In this document: positions 32,553-43,816 of the stretch, one piece after another
Numbering within the stretch: position 1 is the first letter of the stretch
How the letters are laid out: every line of letters begins with the position of its first letter
Assembly: GCA_033032865.1 (NCBI GenBank)
Contig: JAWHQI010000005.1
Location: forward strand, 8,146,001-8,210,000
DNA length: 64,000 nt
DNA from: Dactylorhiza incarnata
Taxonomy: Eukaryota; Streptophyta; Magnoliopsida; Asparagales; Orchidaceae
Direction: 5' to 3'
Position numbers and translations under genes: made by a program
Notes under the pieces: model-generated
What the model saw: the letters and a program-made list of their open reading frames with translations, nothing else
Database searches by the model: none
What the model was told of the DNA's origin: nothing

Positions 32553-34298
32553 TTGTTTTCAATCATTGTTTTGAAATTTTTGAACACTTGGAAGGCATCT
32601 GATTTGTGATCTAAGTGGTATAACCACATGTAACGGCTGAAGTCATCTACTATGATCAAATAGTAGCGCTTCCCTCCCAATGATGGAACACTAGCCGGCC
32701 CCCACACATCAATGTGCAGCAAATCGAGTGATGCATTGGCTCTTCTAATGGCTGCCTGAGGGAATGGGAGCCTGTGGGACTTTCCTCGAGCACAAGTATC
32801 ACATTCTTGATGTTTTGAAGTTGTTGAAGGTAGTCCCTCCACCAAGGATTGCGGAAGAGAGAGGGATTGAAAGTTTACATGCCCAAGCCTATGATGCCAG
32901 AGCAAGGTAGAGGAGTTATTAGCTTCCTGCTGACATGTGAGTCCCATTTTTCTTCCTGACTTTAATTTTATAGTGAAGATATTATTCCCACTCATCTGAG
33001 CTGAGGCAATGGGATCTTTGGTGGATGTTTTGATTATATGGCAGTTTTGGTGATCAAAGATCACTTGATATCCTCTTCTAAGTAGTTGTCCTACACTTAA
33101 TAAGTTTTGTGAGAGTGTAGGTACATATTGAACATTTTGTATTAATTTCTCTTCACCACTTTCTGTTTCTACAGAGATTGTTCCTCTACCTTCTACTCTT
33201 TCTTTCTTCCCATCTCCAAGCATTACTTCTGATTTGAATTCTTCATCTAGATTGATGAAGTATTCCCGATCATTGGTCATATGGCTGCTACATCCACTGT
33301 CAATGAACCATGAGTATGAGGGGTTTTTGGCAGTGGCACGGCATGTAAACAGGTAACTGTCTCCTTCAGTTTCAGTTACTTTAGCTTCTTCTGTCCTCTT
33401 ATACCAACATTTTTGATCTAAATGGTTTGGGATCTTGCACTTTTTGCACCGGAAGAAACAGTCCTTGTTCTCATGATTGTTCTTCTTACAGATGGTGCAA
33501 GTATAACTGAATGTTGGTTGTTTTCCTTTGGTTTCATACTTGGGTTTGAAACCAGTTTCCTTCTTTTGTTTAGAGGTGAATGGTTTTATGTCTCCTTGCT
33601 TCTTTTTCTCATCATACTTCTTTTTTAAATTCATTTTAGTATGAAATGCTTTGTCCAAAGTTGGCTCATCTTCAGCATTCAAATCTTCATGGGATTGAAG
33701 TGAGCCCATCAACTCAGTGACTGAGAGATTTTCAAGATCTCTAGCCTCCATTATAGAGGACACAATGTGCTTATAACTCCTTGATAGTGACCTAAGAATT
33801 TTATCAACAATTTGTTGATCTTCCATGGTCCCTCCCAAGGTTCTGATTTGATTGACTAAGCCAGAGATCTTGGCAAAAAACTCTTGGGATTTCTCCCCTT
33901 CTTTCATTTGTATTGCATCAAATTGTCGACGCAGGGAGTGGAGTTTTATTTTGATTACCTTTTGAGAACCTATATACTCATTTTCTAACCTTTCCCATGC
34001 TTCTTGAGCAGATTGTGACCCCATTATGCGAGGGTAGATTGATGGGGCTACACCTTGTTGAATGAGATACAATGCCCGAGCATCACGCATGATTTCTTCC
34101 TTTGTAGCTTCAGTGATTTTCCTTTCTCCTTTTCTTTCTCGTTTGGTTTTGGTCCTGTCTAGACAATATCCCAGAGATCCTGGGAGCGGAGAAGAGTTGT
34201 CATTTTGTCACTCCATTGCTCATAGAGTTCCCCTGTGAAGATGGGAAGGTTGGTCTGTGTGAATCCAAGGGTAGATGATGAGCTAGAGGCCATGAATG
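32528..34298 (-). pseudogene. copia-2 Gag, protease and integrase N-terminal segment
   Basis: The original minus-strand ATG appears to be near 34293 (MASSSSS). A TAG at 34159-34161 and a one-base frameshift close by break the Gag N-terminus. From 34090 a 520-codon stretch is open, with the Gag core (AWERLENEYIGSQKVIKIKLHSLRR), two cysteine-rich knuckles (CTICKKNNHENKDC and CKKCKIPNHLDQKC), protease SWFIDSGCSSHMTND, integrase zinc site LWHHRLGHVNF...CDTCARGK and the first Asp in LHIDVWGP. It ends beside the homopolymer at 32496-32516. Confidence 0.9.
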
Positions 34299-34326
34299 GA
34301 TGAAGATTGAACAGAATCACTAACTT

Positions 34327-34338
34327 GCTCTGATACCA
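34327..34338 (-). other. copia-2 primer binding site (initiator-Met tRNA)
   Basis: On the minus strand this reads TGGTATCAGAGC exactly, one base inside the 5' LTR. Confidence 0.93.
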
Positions 34339-34339
34339 C

Positions 34340-34625
34340 TCTTAGGATATTAAACTTGTTTGTTAATCTCACTTGATGGTTTTGGTGTTTGGGTTTTACA
34401 GGTGGATCCACGGGAGACACACAGGAGAGAAAAAGGAAATATTATATATTACCTTGTTGTTGAAATCAGCATACATTCATAAGTATTTATAGTTTTGAGA
34501 TGGAATATTCTGGATACAGGAAGAGTCCAGATACAAGTGGTTGGGGGATGAAATGAATATTCTGGATACATTAAATACGCAGGGCATATTTGTAATATTT
34601 GTGTGGCACAATTTTATTTCTTATA
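34340..34625 (-). repeat. copia-2 5' LTR
   Basis: The same length as the 3' LTR (286 bp), with three substitutions seen. Its outer end is followed by the CATAA duplication. Confidence 0.9.
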
Positions 34626-34630
34626 CATAA

Positions 34631-35019
34631 ATGCCTTAGAATCGAATGAGCCTGACGATTTCCCATAACAATATATATTCTATAAGCTGTTTGAGTTGCT
34701 TAATCGAGAAAGGAAATCTACCAAACAGAGACATAGATAATCATATGCGCCCATCAATGGTGTGCTTGGAGGAAAAATGCTAGCGGAGTCTGTTCCATTA
34801 ATCCACACCGGCTGCATCCTCCTCTCATTTCTGTGGCAACCATCACAAATTTAAAGAGGAAACAATCTATTAGTGACAAACATTGACTAATAGTCACAAT
34901 AAAATCAATGAATAACACAGATTCACAATTAAAGTATATAAGAAGTTACTGCCAGTAAGGTTCCTAAAAAATCAAAGCATAGAGTTTGACAAAAGACATT
35001 GTAGCTCATACTTCATTAA
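34631..35019. other. AT-rich host sequence between copia-2 and the small MITE
   Basis: I see no gene. It was contiguous with 29773-29983 before copia-2 inserted. Confidence 0.45.
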
Positions 35020-35323
35020 GGCTCCGTTTGGCGCGGCGGTGGCGGTCGTGAACGCAGTGGCTATGATCGTCGTTCGCAACTGCCCAACTCACCTAAGAAA
35101 CTTCATCCATTTTTATGTCCAAAACCAATGTTTTTTCTGGGTGGCGGTCATAACCATCGTCATGCCAAATACACATTCTATAATTTTGCCATTTTTTACC
35201 AAATACACATTCTATAATTTTGCCGTTTTTTACCAAACTCACCATGGCTTCGGTATCAATTTTACACATGGCTTTGGTGAGTTTTTTTACCAAACTCACC
35301 AAATACACCGCGCCAAACGAGCC
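35020..35323. mobile_element. Small inverted-repeat element (MITE, about 300 bp)
   Basis: The left end GGCTCCGTTTGGCGCGG pairs with the right end, whose reverse complement is GGCTCGTTTGGCGCGG. Inside, a block starting CCAAATACACATTCTATAAT is duplicated (about 35165-35235). I could not find a clear target duplication. GGCTCCGTTTGG-type ends are common among plant hAT-like MITEs. Confidence 0.65.
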
Positions 35324-35670
35324 CTGAATTTCCAATGAACACTCCCTCATTCAATTTTGTAAAGATTCCGAATATCAACATACAAGTTCACCATGGCTTC
35401 GGTATCAATATTTGTTAACACTAGATTACAAAAAAAACATAGAAAATATTACAGAATCAATTACCAATGTTTGTTCTTGATTAAGAGAATTAAACGTGAA
35501 GAAAATATGTCTAGGGATTAATAGCTTGGAATATAAAGTTGACTGAAATGCTTGTACAAAATCTGTCCAGCAAGATTAACACTTTTACTTGAATAAAAAA
35601 TAGTATAAGATGATCCCAAAAGAATAAATTAGCACCAAACCTTCAATGACAGACATATTAGGGCAAGTGC
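35324..35670. other. Host sequence between the MITE and copia-4
   Basis: AT-rich, no gene. A short piece near 35380-35405 (CACCATGGCTTCGGTATCAA) repeats part of the MITE interior. It ends with the AGTGC duplication (35666-35670). Confidence 0.45.
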
Positions 35671-36596
35671 TGTTGGTTTGAGCAGTGTTTGACCGGGTCA
35701 ACTGAAGATTTTATATATTTGTTTTTTATTTTGCATTTAATGCTTCGCCACGTGTAGGCTTCCTATTAGTTTGAATTGGCTATAAATAGGCCCCCCTTTG
35801 TAAAGTTTTTTTGGTGCGGTGAATAGAAATTTGGAGAAAAATTTCGGGCAGAAATTAGAGAGAGAGAGAGAGAGGGAAAGTGAGTGGCAGAGAGAGGGAA
35901 AGTGAGTGCTGTTTTTGATTTGAAGTTTCGGCAGAAATTTTGATAAAGTGGCGAGAGAGAGAGAGAGAGAGAGTGAGAGTGAGAGAGAGAGCCTTTAATT
36001 TCTTCCCATGCGTACAGAACTAGAGAGAGGGAGAGAGTGAGGGAGTTTGGAGAGAGAGGCTCATTATTATTCCCGCAGAATAATAATGGGAGTTCTCGCC
36101 ATTTTAAGTTCCCGCAGGAACTGTGCACTCGCCGCTAGCTTGCTTGCTGGAGTTGCCCTCACCTCATCTCGCCGGTGCTACTAGACCTCGCTGGACGTAG
36201 AGGAGGAGCTCACCGGTGGTCTCGCACTCGCCGTTTGAAGTAGAGGAGAAGGAAGAGGTCGTCGCCGGTGTTGCTAGCTGGTGTACTCACGTTGGCAGCG
36301 CTCGCACGTGGAGTTGAAGGGAGATCTCGCCGGAAGTGGTTTGTGCTCGCCGGAGTTGGAAGGAGAGCTCGCGTGGGGTGCATCTCGCGTGAATAGAGGT
36401 CTCGCCGGAGTTGTGTTTTGCCGTGAGTGTATTCGCCGTGAAGAGTTCGCGGGTGTGGAGGTGTTTGTCGGTGAAGGAGGTTTCGCCGTGGTTGGTGCTC
36501 GCGTGAGAGTACTCGCTGAAGTGGAGTGGTGTTTCGTCAAGGAGAGGTTGGTGGTGCCGAGAAGTGAAGTCGCGTGCCCACGTCACGATTCCAACA
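35671..36596 (+). repeat. copia-4 5' LTR
   Basis: It starts TGTTGGTTTGAGCAG and ends CGATTCCAACA. It has a TATA box (GGCTATAAATAGG near 35780) and several (GA)n stretches (35860-36050). A transcribed part (36128-36515) contains thirteen CTCGC pentamers, all on the plus strand. Confidence 0.95.
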
Positions 36597-36598
36597 AG

Positions 36599-36610
36599 TG
36601 GTATCAGAGA
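36599..36610 (+). other. copia-4 primer binding site (initiator-Met tRNA)
   Basis: TGGTATCAGAGA begins two bases after the LTR end and matches the initiator-Met site but for its last base. Confidence 0.9.
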
Positions 36611-36659
36611 CAGGTTGCAAACCTTTGCTGGTGACTCGGAAGGTTTGAGGAGTGAAGTG

Positions 36660-37820
36660 ATGGAGACGAGCGGAGCTATGCTGGGGCAAGTCCCCAAGCT
36701 GACGAAGACCAACTATGGGAACTGGAGCATCCAGATGAAAGTACTACTCGCATCAAAGGAGTTATGGGATGTAGTGGAGAATGGGTATGAGGAGCGCACT
36801 GCTGCGGTAGAGGCGACGTTGACTAATGCCCAGAAGACGGCATTGAGAGAGGCAAGGAAGGCGGACAAGAAGGCTTTGTTCTTGTTATACCAAGGAGTTG
36901 ACGAGGCGACCTTCGAGAAGATCTCAGATGCGAGAACCTCTAAGGAAGCATGGGAGGTGTTGCAACGCTCCATGCAAGGGGTTGAGAAGGCCAAGAAGGT
37001 GAAGCTACAGTCCCTCCGTGCGGAGTATGAAGTGACGAAGATGCAGAGCACCGAGAAGGTCGGTGACTATGTGACCCGTCTGCGGACGCTCACAAATGAG
37101 ATGAAGCGCAATGGGGAGACGATCGAGGATGTGAGCTTCATGGAGAAGTTGCTGAGATCTATGGCCAAGAAGTTCCGCCATATAGTGGTGGCGATCGAAG
37201 AATCGAAGGACCTCAGCGTGATGGCCGTTGACGAGCTTGTAGGCTCTTTGCAAGCTCATGAGTACAGGATGCTGCAGGATGACGAGGAAGCGAGTGGCTT
37301 GGGAAAAGCACTCCAGACCCAGTTGAACTTTGGGGAAAGTTCAGGAAGAGGAGGCGGCCAGCGTGGTCGAGGTCATCAAGGCAGAGGCAGAGGAAGAAGA
37401 GGAGGTAGAGACCAAGGAAGGAACCAAAACTTCCAGAGAGAGGCGGAACGACCTCAAGGAGGTTGGCAAGATGGAAGAGGAAGAGGCCGAGGAAGAGGCT
37501 GAGGAGATATGTCCCAGATACAATGTTACAACTGTAACAAGTATGGGCATATGAGCTACGACTGCTGGTGTCCGAGGAAGAGAGAAGAAGCTAACCACTA
37601 TGCGGAGGCTAGAAACAATGGGGACAATGCTGGGGGTGGAAACCCGATGATGTTCCTAACCTACCGAGGTGCGGAAGAAGGTAGAAGTGAAGTGTGGTAC
37701 CTGGACACAGGGGCGAGTAACCACATGTGTGGAGATAGAGAGATGTTCACAAACCTTGAACCCATTGGGGGTGAGGTTAGTTTCGGAGATGCGTCAAAGA
37801 TCTCCTTGGAAGGAAAAGGG
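36660..37820 (+). pseudogene. copia-4 Gag and protease segment
   Basis: The ATG at 36660 (METSGAMLGQVPKLTKTNYGNW) is the first in-frame start after the primer site and fits the usual copia Gag opening. The Gag core (TSKEAWEVLQRSMQG, KLQSLRAEYEV, YVTRLRTLTNEMKRNG, LLRSMAKKFRHIV) leads into an Arg/Gly-rich tail. A TGA at 37500-37502 interrupts the frame. The frame then resumes with a CCHC knuckle CYNCNKYGHMSYDC and the protease active site VWYLDTGASNHMCG. A frameshift near 37820 follows. Confidence 0.9.
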
Positions 37821-38690
37821 TTTGGTGGAGACGAAGCTGAACGGGGAGAGAGTGCACCTGAACGACGTGTATTACGTGCCAGAGTTGAAGACCAACATCT
37901 TGAGCATTGGGCAGTTAGTGGAGAGAGGCTACTGCGTCCAAATGAAGGATGGGTCTCTGGCAATGAAGAATGGTCAAGGGAAGGAAGTAGTGAAGGTGGA
38001 GATGACGGCGAACCGTCTATTCACGCTGAAGATGGATGCTCGAGAGACAGCTTGTCTCGCGAGAACGGAGGAAGAGGAAGAAGCGTGGCTATGGCACCAT
38101 AGGATGGGCCATTTGGGTTTCACGGGGTTGAAGTTGCTATCTAACTCAAGGATGGTGACAGATCTGCCAATGATCTCACCACCTCAGAAGGTGTGTGAAG
38201 CTTGCACGAAGGGGAAGCAGAAGAGGCAGAGTTTTGAAGGAGGGAAGTCCTGGAGAGCAAGGAGGCAGCTTGAACTGGTTCACTCGGACATTGCGGGTCC
38301 GTTTGAGACCACCTCAGTGGGCGGAAGCAGATACTATATCACCTTCACGGATGACTTCAGTCGGAAGTGTTGGGTGTATTTTTTGAAGGAGAAGGCTGAG
38401 GCACTTGACAAGTTCAAGGAGTTCAAGGCGATGGCAGAGAAGGAGAGTGGTCAGCCACTGAAGGTGCTGAGGACAGATCGGGGTGGGGAGTACACCTCGA
38501 AGCTGTTTGATACTTTTTGTAAGGAGAATGTGATCTCACACCAGCTGACGGCGGCGTACTCACCGCAGCAGAACGGAGTAGCAGAGAGGAAGAACCTCAC
38601 CATCATGAACATGGCGAGGAGCATGGTGAAGGAGAAGGGGCTACCGAAGAGTTTCTGGGCGAAGGAGTGCAGTGTGCGGTGTATCTACTG
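37821..38690 (+). pseudogene. copia-4 integrase segment
   Basis: In a shifted frame the sequence carries VYYVPELKTNILSIGQL, the zinc site LWHHRMGHLGF...CEACTKGK, the first Asp in VHSDIAGPF, the second in LRTDRGGEYTS and the catalytic Glu in YSPQQNGVAERKN. All catalytic positions of the integrase core are therefore present. A further frameshift near 38670 interrupts the block that would read WAEAVxCAVYLLNK in relatives. Confidence 0.9.
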
Positions 38691-39235
38691 AACAAATGCC
38701 CCACAAAGAGCGTGAAGTTCATGACGCCGTTTGAAGCATGGAGTGGCTGAAAGCCAAGCGTGAAGCACCTAAGGGTCTTCGGGTGTGTAGCTCATGCTCA
38801 CATCCCGGAACAGAGAAGGAAGAAGCTCGACGATAGGAGCGAGAAGTGTATCTTTGTTGGCTACGCTCTGGAGAGCAAGGCTTACAAGCTTTACAACCCG
38901 GTGAAAGAGAAGGCCATAGTCTCGAGAGACGTGGTGTTTGAAGAAAGCAGCAGTTGGAGCTGGGATGAGAAGACGAGGAGCATGAAGGGCATGTTCTTCG
39001 AGGATGAAGATGAAGGTCATGAGGCTGGAGCCGAGGATGGTGGAGAGGAGCCACCATCACCACCGAGTGGAGGTTCAGGGGGTGCTCGCACTCCCAACTC
39101 AAGTGGAGGAAGTTCTAGTGGAGCAAGCACTAGTGGAAGCAAGGATGATCGTCCTCAACCTAGGATGAGAAGGATGGAGGAGATCTATGAGGAGACGGCG
39201 CCGACACTTAACAATTTTCTTTATATTGTTTGTTG
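38691..39235 (+). pseudogene. copia-4 integrase C-terminus and linker
   Basis: The frame reads through KSVKFMTPFEAW, meets a TGA at 38748-38750 and continues as KPSVKHLRVFGCVAHAHIPEQRRKKLDDRSEKCIFVGY, a standard copia integrase tail. VSRDVVFEE and an acidic, Ser/Gly-rich linker to the reverse transcriptase follow. Near 39200-39235 the frame changes again into the RT stretch. Confidence 0.85.
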
Positions 39236-40777
39236 GCAGATTGCGAGCCGCACTCCTACGACGAAGCTGCCCAGGAGAAAACTTGGAGGACGACGATGGA
39301 TGCTGAGATAGCCTCCATAAAGAAGAATGACACCTGGAGGCTGGTCGATCCACCCGCAGGCCACAAACCACTCGGGGTGAAGTGGGTCTATAAGGTGAAG
39401 AAGAACAAAGAAGGAGCTGTGGAGAAGCACAAGGCGAGACTCGTCGTGAAGGGCTATAGGCAAGTCCAAGGAGTGGACTATGACGAGGTCTATGCCCCAG
39501 TGGCGAGGATTGACACCATCAGGTTGATCATCGCACTGGCAGCTCACCATGGGTGGAAGGTCTCGCAGATGGACGTGGTGTCGGCCTACCTCAATGGCTA
39601 CTTGGAGGAAGATGTGTACATCGAGCAGCCTCCTGGATATGAAGTGAGGGGCCAGGAGAGGAAGGTGTGCAAGTTGAACAAGGCACTATATGGTTTGAAG
39701 CAAGGGGCTCGTGCATGGAATGGAAAGATAGATGCATACCTCCATAAGCACGGCTATAGGAAGTGTCCTTACGAGTATGCTCTGTACACCAAGGTGGAAG
39801 AAAACGGTGATATCATGATCGTATGCCTGTACGTAGACGATATGATATTCACCGGGAACAACCCGGTTATGTACGAAGAATTCAAGAGGATGATGAAGAT
39901 GGAGTTTGAGATGACCGATCTGGGAGAGCTGACATACTTCTTGGGTGTCGAGGTGAAGCAGGATGAAGATGGCATTTTCATCTCGCAGAAGAAGTATGCG
40001 GAGGAGATCTTGAAGAAGTTCAGGATGGAGAATAGCAAGGCTATCTCCACTCCCGCTGATCCCGGAACAAAGTTGAGGAAGGACTCGAAGGAGGAAGGAG
40101 TTGACCCAACCATGTTGAAGAGCCTGGTTGGGAGTCTAAGGTATCTGACCTTCACCCGACCAGACATTATGTACGTTGTTGGTGTAGTGAGCAGGTACAT
40201 GGAGGAGCCAAAGCAGGATCACTTCACGGCTGTGAAGAGGATCCTAAGATACGTGAACGGGACGAGAGGTCATGGTCTGATGTACTCCACTAGAGAGGAG
40301 TTGAAGTTAGTCGGCTACTCGGATAGCGACTACGGAGGGGACGTGAACGATCGGAAGAGTACTTTCGGGTATGCGTTCAATATGGGAACCGCGGCGTTCT
40401 CATGGAGTTCGAAGAAGCAGGCTACGATAGCCTTATCTTCATGTGAGGCGGAGTACATCGCAGCTGCAGCATGTACTTGCCAAGCCATCTGGCTGAGGAA
40501 CTTATTAGAGGAGTTGCATCATGGACAGGAAGGACCAACGACAGTGTTAGTGGATAACATGTCGGCCATCCAGCTCGCGAAGAACCCAGTGCTGCATGGG
40601 AGGAGCAAGCATATCGATACTCGATATTATATTCTTCGTGAGCAAGTGGAGCAGAAGATCGTGGAGGTCGTGTATTGCCCTACCGGAGAGCAGGTCGCGG
40701 ATATCTTTACTAAGGCTTTGAAGGTGGAGACGTTCGCGAGGCTCAAAGGCAAGCTCGGCATGTGCTGCCAAGCTTGA
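39230..40777 (+). pseudogene. copia-4 reverse transcriptase and RNase H segment
   Basis: A 515-codon open stretch. RT motifs are WRTTMDAEIASIKKNDTWRL, KARLVVKGYRQVQGVDYDEV, SQMDVVSAYLNGYLEEDVYI, KALYGLKQGARAW and the catalytic CLYVDDMIFTGNN. RNase H motifs are VGYSDSDYGGDVNDRKST, ALSSCEAEYIAAAACTCQ, DNMSAIQLAKNPV and the end EQVADIFTKALKVETF. This part keeps all its visible catalytic residues. It ends about 10 bp before the 3' LTR, beside the purine tract. Upstream frameshifts prevent expression as a polyprotein. Confidence 0.93.
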
Positions 40778-40786
40778 GGGGGAGTT
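40774..40786 (+). other. copia-4 polypurine tract
   Basis: TTGAGGGGGAGTT directly precedes the 3' LTR start TGTTGG and overlaps the end of the RNase H frame. Confidence 0.85.
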
Positions 40787-41701
40787 TGTTGGTTTGAGCA
40801 GTGTTTGACCGGGTCAACTGAAGATTTTATATATTTGTTTTTTATTTTGCATTTAATGCTTCGCCACGTGTCGGCTTCCTATTAGTTTGAATTGGCTATA
40901 AATAGGCACCTCTTTGTAAAGTTTTTTTGGTGCGGTGAATAGAAATTTGGAGAAAAATTTCGGGCAGAAATTTTAGAGAGAGAGAGAGAGGGAAAGTGAG
41001 TGGCAGAGAGAGGGAAAGTGAGTGCTGTTTTTGATTTGAAGTTTCGGCAGAAATTTTGATAAAGTGGCGAGAGAGAGAGAGAGTGAGAGTGAGAGAGAGA
41101 GCCTTTAATTTCTTCCCCTGCGTACAGAACTAGAGAGAGGGAGAGAGTGAGGGAGTTTGGAGAGAGAGGCTCATTATTATTCCCGCAGAATAATAACGGG
41201 AGTTCTCGCCATTTTCCCGCAGGAACTGTGCACTCGCCGCTAGCTTGCTTGCTGGAGTTGCCCTCACCTCATCTCGCCGGTGATACTAGACCTCGCTGGA
41301 CGTAGAGGAGGAGCTCACCGGTGGTCTCGCACTCGCCGTTTGAAGTAGAGGAGAAGGAAGAGGTCGTCGCCGGTGTTGCTAGCCGGTGTACTCACGTTGG
41401 CAGCGCTCGCACGTGGAGTTGAAGGGAGATCTCGCCGGAAGTGGTTTGTGCTCGCCGGAGTTGGAAGGAGAGCTCGCGTGGGGTGCATCTCGCGTGAATA
41501 GAGGTCTCGCCGGAGTTGTGTTTTGCCGTGAGTGTATTCGCCGTGAAGAGTTCGCGGGTGTGGAGGTGTTTGTCGGTGAAGGAGGTTTCGCCGTGGTTGG
41601 TGCTCGCGTGAGAGTACTCGCTGAAGTGGAGTGGTGTTTCGTCAAGGAGAGGTTGGTGGTGCCGAGAAGTGAAGTCGCGTGCCCACGTCACGATTCCAAC
41701 A
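40787..41701 (+). repeat. copia-4 3' LTR
   Basis: It pairs with 35671-36596 and is slightly shorter because of (GA)n length changes and a missing 5-base piece near 41213. It is followed by the AGTGC duplication. Confidence 0.95.
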
Positions 41702-41706
41702 AGTGC

Positions 41707-42131
41707 CACTCCATCTTTTGCACTAAAAATTGATCCAGACTTGAAACAACCAACATTTTTTCCACAAACAGCAAACACAGAGGAAAATTGGGAGAAAACA
41801 GTTTATTAGCATAGTAGATTTCAATCCCAAATTAGTATAACATCCATACAACTTCAAGCACGTAAAGGACTCTCATAAACATTAACCAAAATATCAAAAA
41901 CTGCACCATGAAAATTTTCAGGAGTAAAATGATGTTTCACCTACCAAAGAATAAAAAAGAATCGAAGAGTTTTTTGAAAGAACAAAGAAGATCTTTCACC
42001 TACACACGAGAACTCATGTCGGTGCCCCATGCCCATGTGAGGAAGATGAATAGAAGATGTGCTCATAGACGCCCAGTTGATTCAGATGCCTTCGCCTAGT
42101 CGCGAATGGTATATATTTTGGCGGTGATTTT
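41707..42131. other. Host sequence between copia-4 and copia-3
   Basis: AT-rich sequence. Its last about 45 bp (GCGAATGGTATATATTTTGG ... GGCGGTGATTTT) recurs beyond copia-3 at about 58838-58870. No gene was recognised. Confidence 0.45.
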
Positions 42132-42915
42132 TGTAAGTGTATATTCGGACGAATAACGAGCTCGGGGGCTATGCGTGTGGAAACCCTAGGTATTCTACTA
42201 TATATACCTAGCTGGAGGCAACGGAGAGAGAAGTTCCACCTTGACTTTCCTCCGGATGTTTCGAGCTCCCTCTACATTCTCGAAACAGCCCTAAGGGGCA
42301 CTCGCTCCCGTCGTCCGGAAGTCGCCGCTCGATCGCGCCATCGCCTGCTGCCGATCGTGTCTTCCCCGCTCCCGCTGCTGCCGTTGATCGCTCTCCCCGT
42401 CCGCGAGTTCCTGTAGACGCGAAGCCTTCGCGATCTGCTGCCGCTGCTCGATCTCGCGAAGGAGTAGGCCTGTGTCGTCGCGTTCATCGAAGGTAAAGGA
42501 AGGAGGTCGCGATCCCGTCCTTCCCCGCAGCCCTCCTCTCGCGTATTCGCCGCTGTTGCTCGCCGTCGTTCGCCGAGGAAGGATCTCCAGATCTGCTGCC
42601 GCCGTGCCCTAGATCTGCGAAGAAGACGAAGTCGCTGCTCTCAAGAAAGGAGGAGTTCGCGCACGACCGCTGATCGTGCGCTCGACCCCTCGCGCACGAC
42701 CGCTGCTCGTGCGTTCTTCAGCAGCCAGTTCCCCCGCACGATCGTTGTTCGTGCGCTCCTTGGTCACGCATGACCTTTGATCGTGCGCGTCCCAGCGGTT
42801 CCAGACGTCTCAGCGGTTTCCAAACCGTCCCAGCGGTTCCAGCAGCTCGTCTCAGCGGTTGTCTCGCCGTCCCAGCGGTTCCAGCAGCTCATCTCAGCGG
42901 TTGTCTCGCCGTCCC
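42132..42915 (+). repeat. copia-3 5' LTR and leader, with hairpins and short repeats
   Basis: The start matches 58680-58823. The end of the LTR cannot be fixed because the 3' LTR is truncated and I see no initiator-Met primer site. The stretch at 42655-42780 holds repeated inverted pairs (GCGCACGA facing TCGTGCGC). A unit of about 42 bp containing CCCAGCGGTTCCAGCAGCTC is duplicated at about 42826-42915. Confidence 0.6.
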
Positions 42916-42916
42916 A

Positions 42917-43002
42917 AGTAGCTAGAACTCACAAGATCACATTAGACACTAAGTCTCCAAGTAGCTAGAACTCACAAGATCACATTAGACACTAAGTCTC
43001 CA
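42917..43002. repeat. 43-bp tandem duplication at the copia-3 deletion junction
   Basis: A unit starting AAGTAGCTAGAACTCACAAG occurs twice head to tail, directly before the point where integrase sequence begins mid-domain. Confidence 0.85.
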
Positions 43003-43816
43003 CTTGAAAAATGCGAAGTGTGCGCTCAGACTAAGATCACTAGGAAACCTTTTGGGACGGTTACTAGGAGCACAACACCTCTTGAGCTTATACATTCCGA
43101 TATTTGTGACTTTAAAAGTTTTGTCACCAGAGGTGGGAGGAAGTATATGATCACGTTCATAGATGACTGCACGAGATTCTGTCATATCTCGTTGCTTAAA
43201 ACTAAAGATGAAGCGTTTGAAAAGTTTTGTCTTTTCAAAACCAGGGTAGAAAACCAACTAAGCATGAAAATAAAACGTTTTAGGAGTGATAGAGGAGGAG
43301 AATATATGTCCAGTGAGTTCAGATGCTTCCTTGCTTCACAGGGCATCATAGCAGAAACCACTGCTCCTTACTCCCCCCAATCTAACGGCATAGCCGAGCG
43401 CAAGAATAAAACGTTAACAGAGATGTTGAACTCTATGCTGCTCACTGCAGGCATGCCTTCCGCTTATTGGGGTGAAGCAGTCTTGACCGCGAATCACATT
43501 CTGAATAAAGTCCCTCATGCTAAGTTAGAGGTTACTCCCTACGAACTTTGGTTTAAGAGACCCCCGTCGTTTACTCCACTTAAGACTTGGGGTTGTATAG
43601 CCTATGTCAGGGTCCCTGACCCTAGAAGGCCTAAAGTTGGACCTAGGACCAATACTTGTGTCTACTTAGGTTGTGCTGAGGATAGTACTGCAGATAGGTT
43701 CCTTGATATTTCTAATAATATCATAATAGAATCTAGGAATGCGGTGTTCTTCGAGGATAAGTTCCTCAAAGATAAGAACTTAACAATCTCAGGTATGCAA
43801 GTAACAATTACTGAAG
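43003..43816 (+). pseudogene. copia-3 integrase segment
   Basis: The frame opens at CEVCAQTKITRKPFG, the second cysteine pair of the zinc site, with the His pair missing. It continues with the first Asp in LIHSDICDF, the second in FRSDRGGEYMS, and the catalytic Glu in APYSPQSNGIAERKN, then YWGEAVLTANHILNKVPH and a C-terminal block CVYLGCAEDSTADRFLDI. The core triad is visible but the N-terminus is deleted. The frame runs into the gypsy-2 LTR at 43817, which adds about 20 unrelated codons. Confidence 0.9.

Larger units (their letters stand above)
29984..34625 (-). mobile_element. copia-2: compact Ty1/copia element with non-canonical LTR ends
   Basis: Two 286-bp LTRs (29984-30269 and 34340-34625) flank a minus-strand gag-pol. 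The outer edges carry CATAA (29979-29983 and 34626-34630). The total length of 4.64 kb suits the small Ale/Retrofit-type copia elements, but I did not fix the lineage. The LTRs differ at three positions by my reading, so the insertion is fairly young even though the frame is already broken in at least four places. Confidence 0.92.
35671..41701 (+). mobile_element. copia-4: Ty1/copia retrotransposon
   Basis: LTRs of 926 and 915 bp (35671-36596 and 40787-41701), a primer site and gag-pol on the plus strand, and a purine tract are all present. AGTGC flanks both ends (35666-35670 and 41702-41706). The LTRs differ by a handful of substitutions and short indels, roughly 1%. The polyprotein is broken by two TGA codons and at least three frameshifts. 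Confidence 0.95.

Noticed and set aside
35813..35826. TTGGTGCGGTGA in the copia-4 LTR, identical to part of the gypsy primer site
   Set aside because: It is inside the LTR, not next to an LTR end, and copia-4 has a proper initiator-Met site at 36599. Probably chance.
36274..36634. Open frames of 88-141 codons on both strands in the copia-4 LTRs (also 41379-41778)
   Set aside because: They lie wholly in the LTR, are duplicated with it, and reflect the CTCGC-rich composition.
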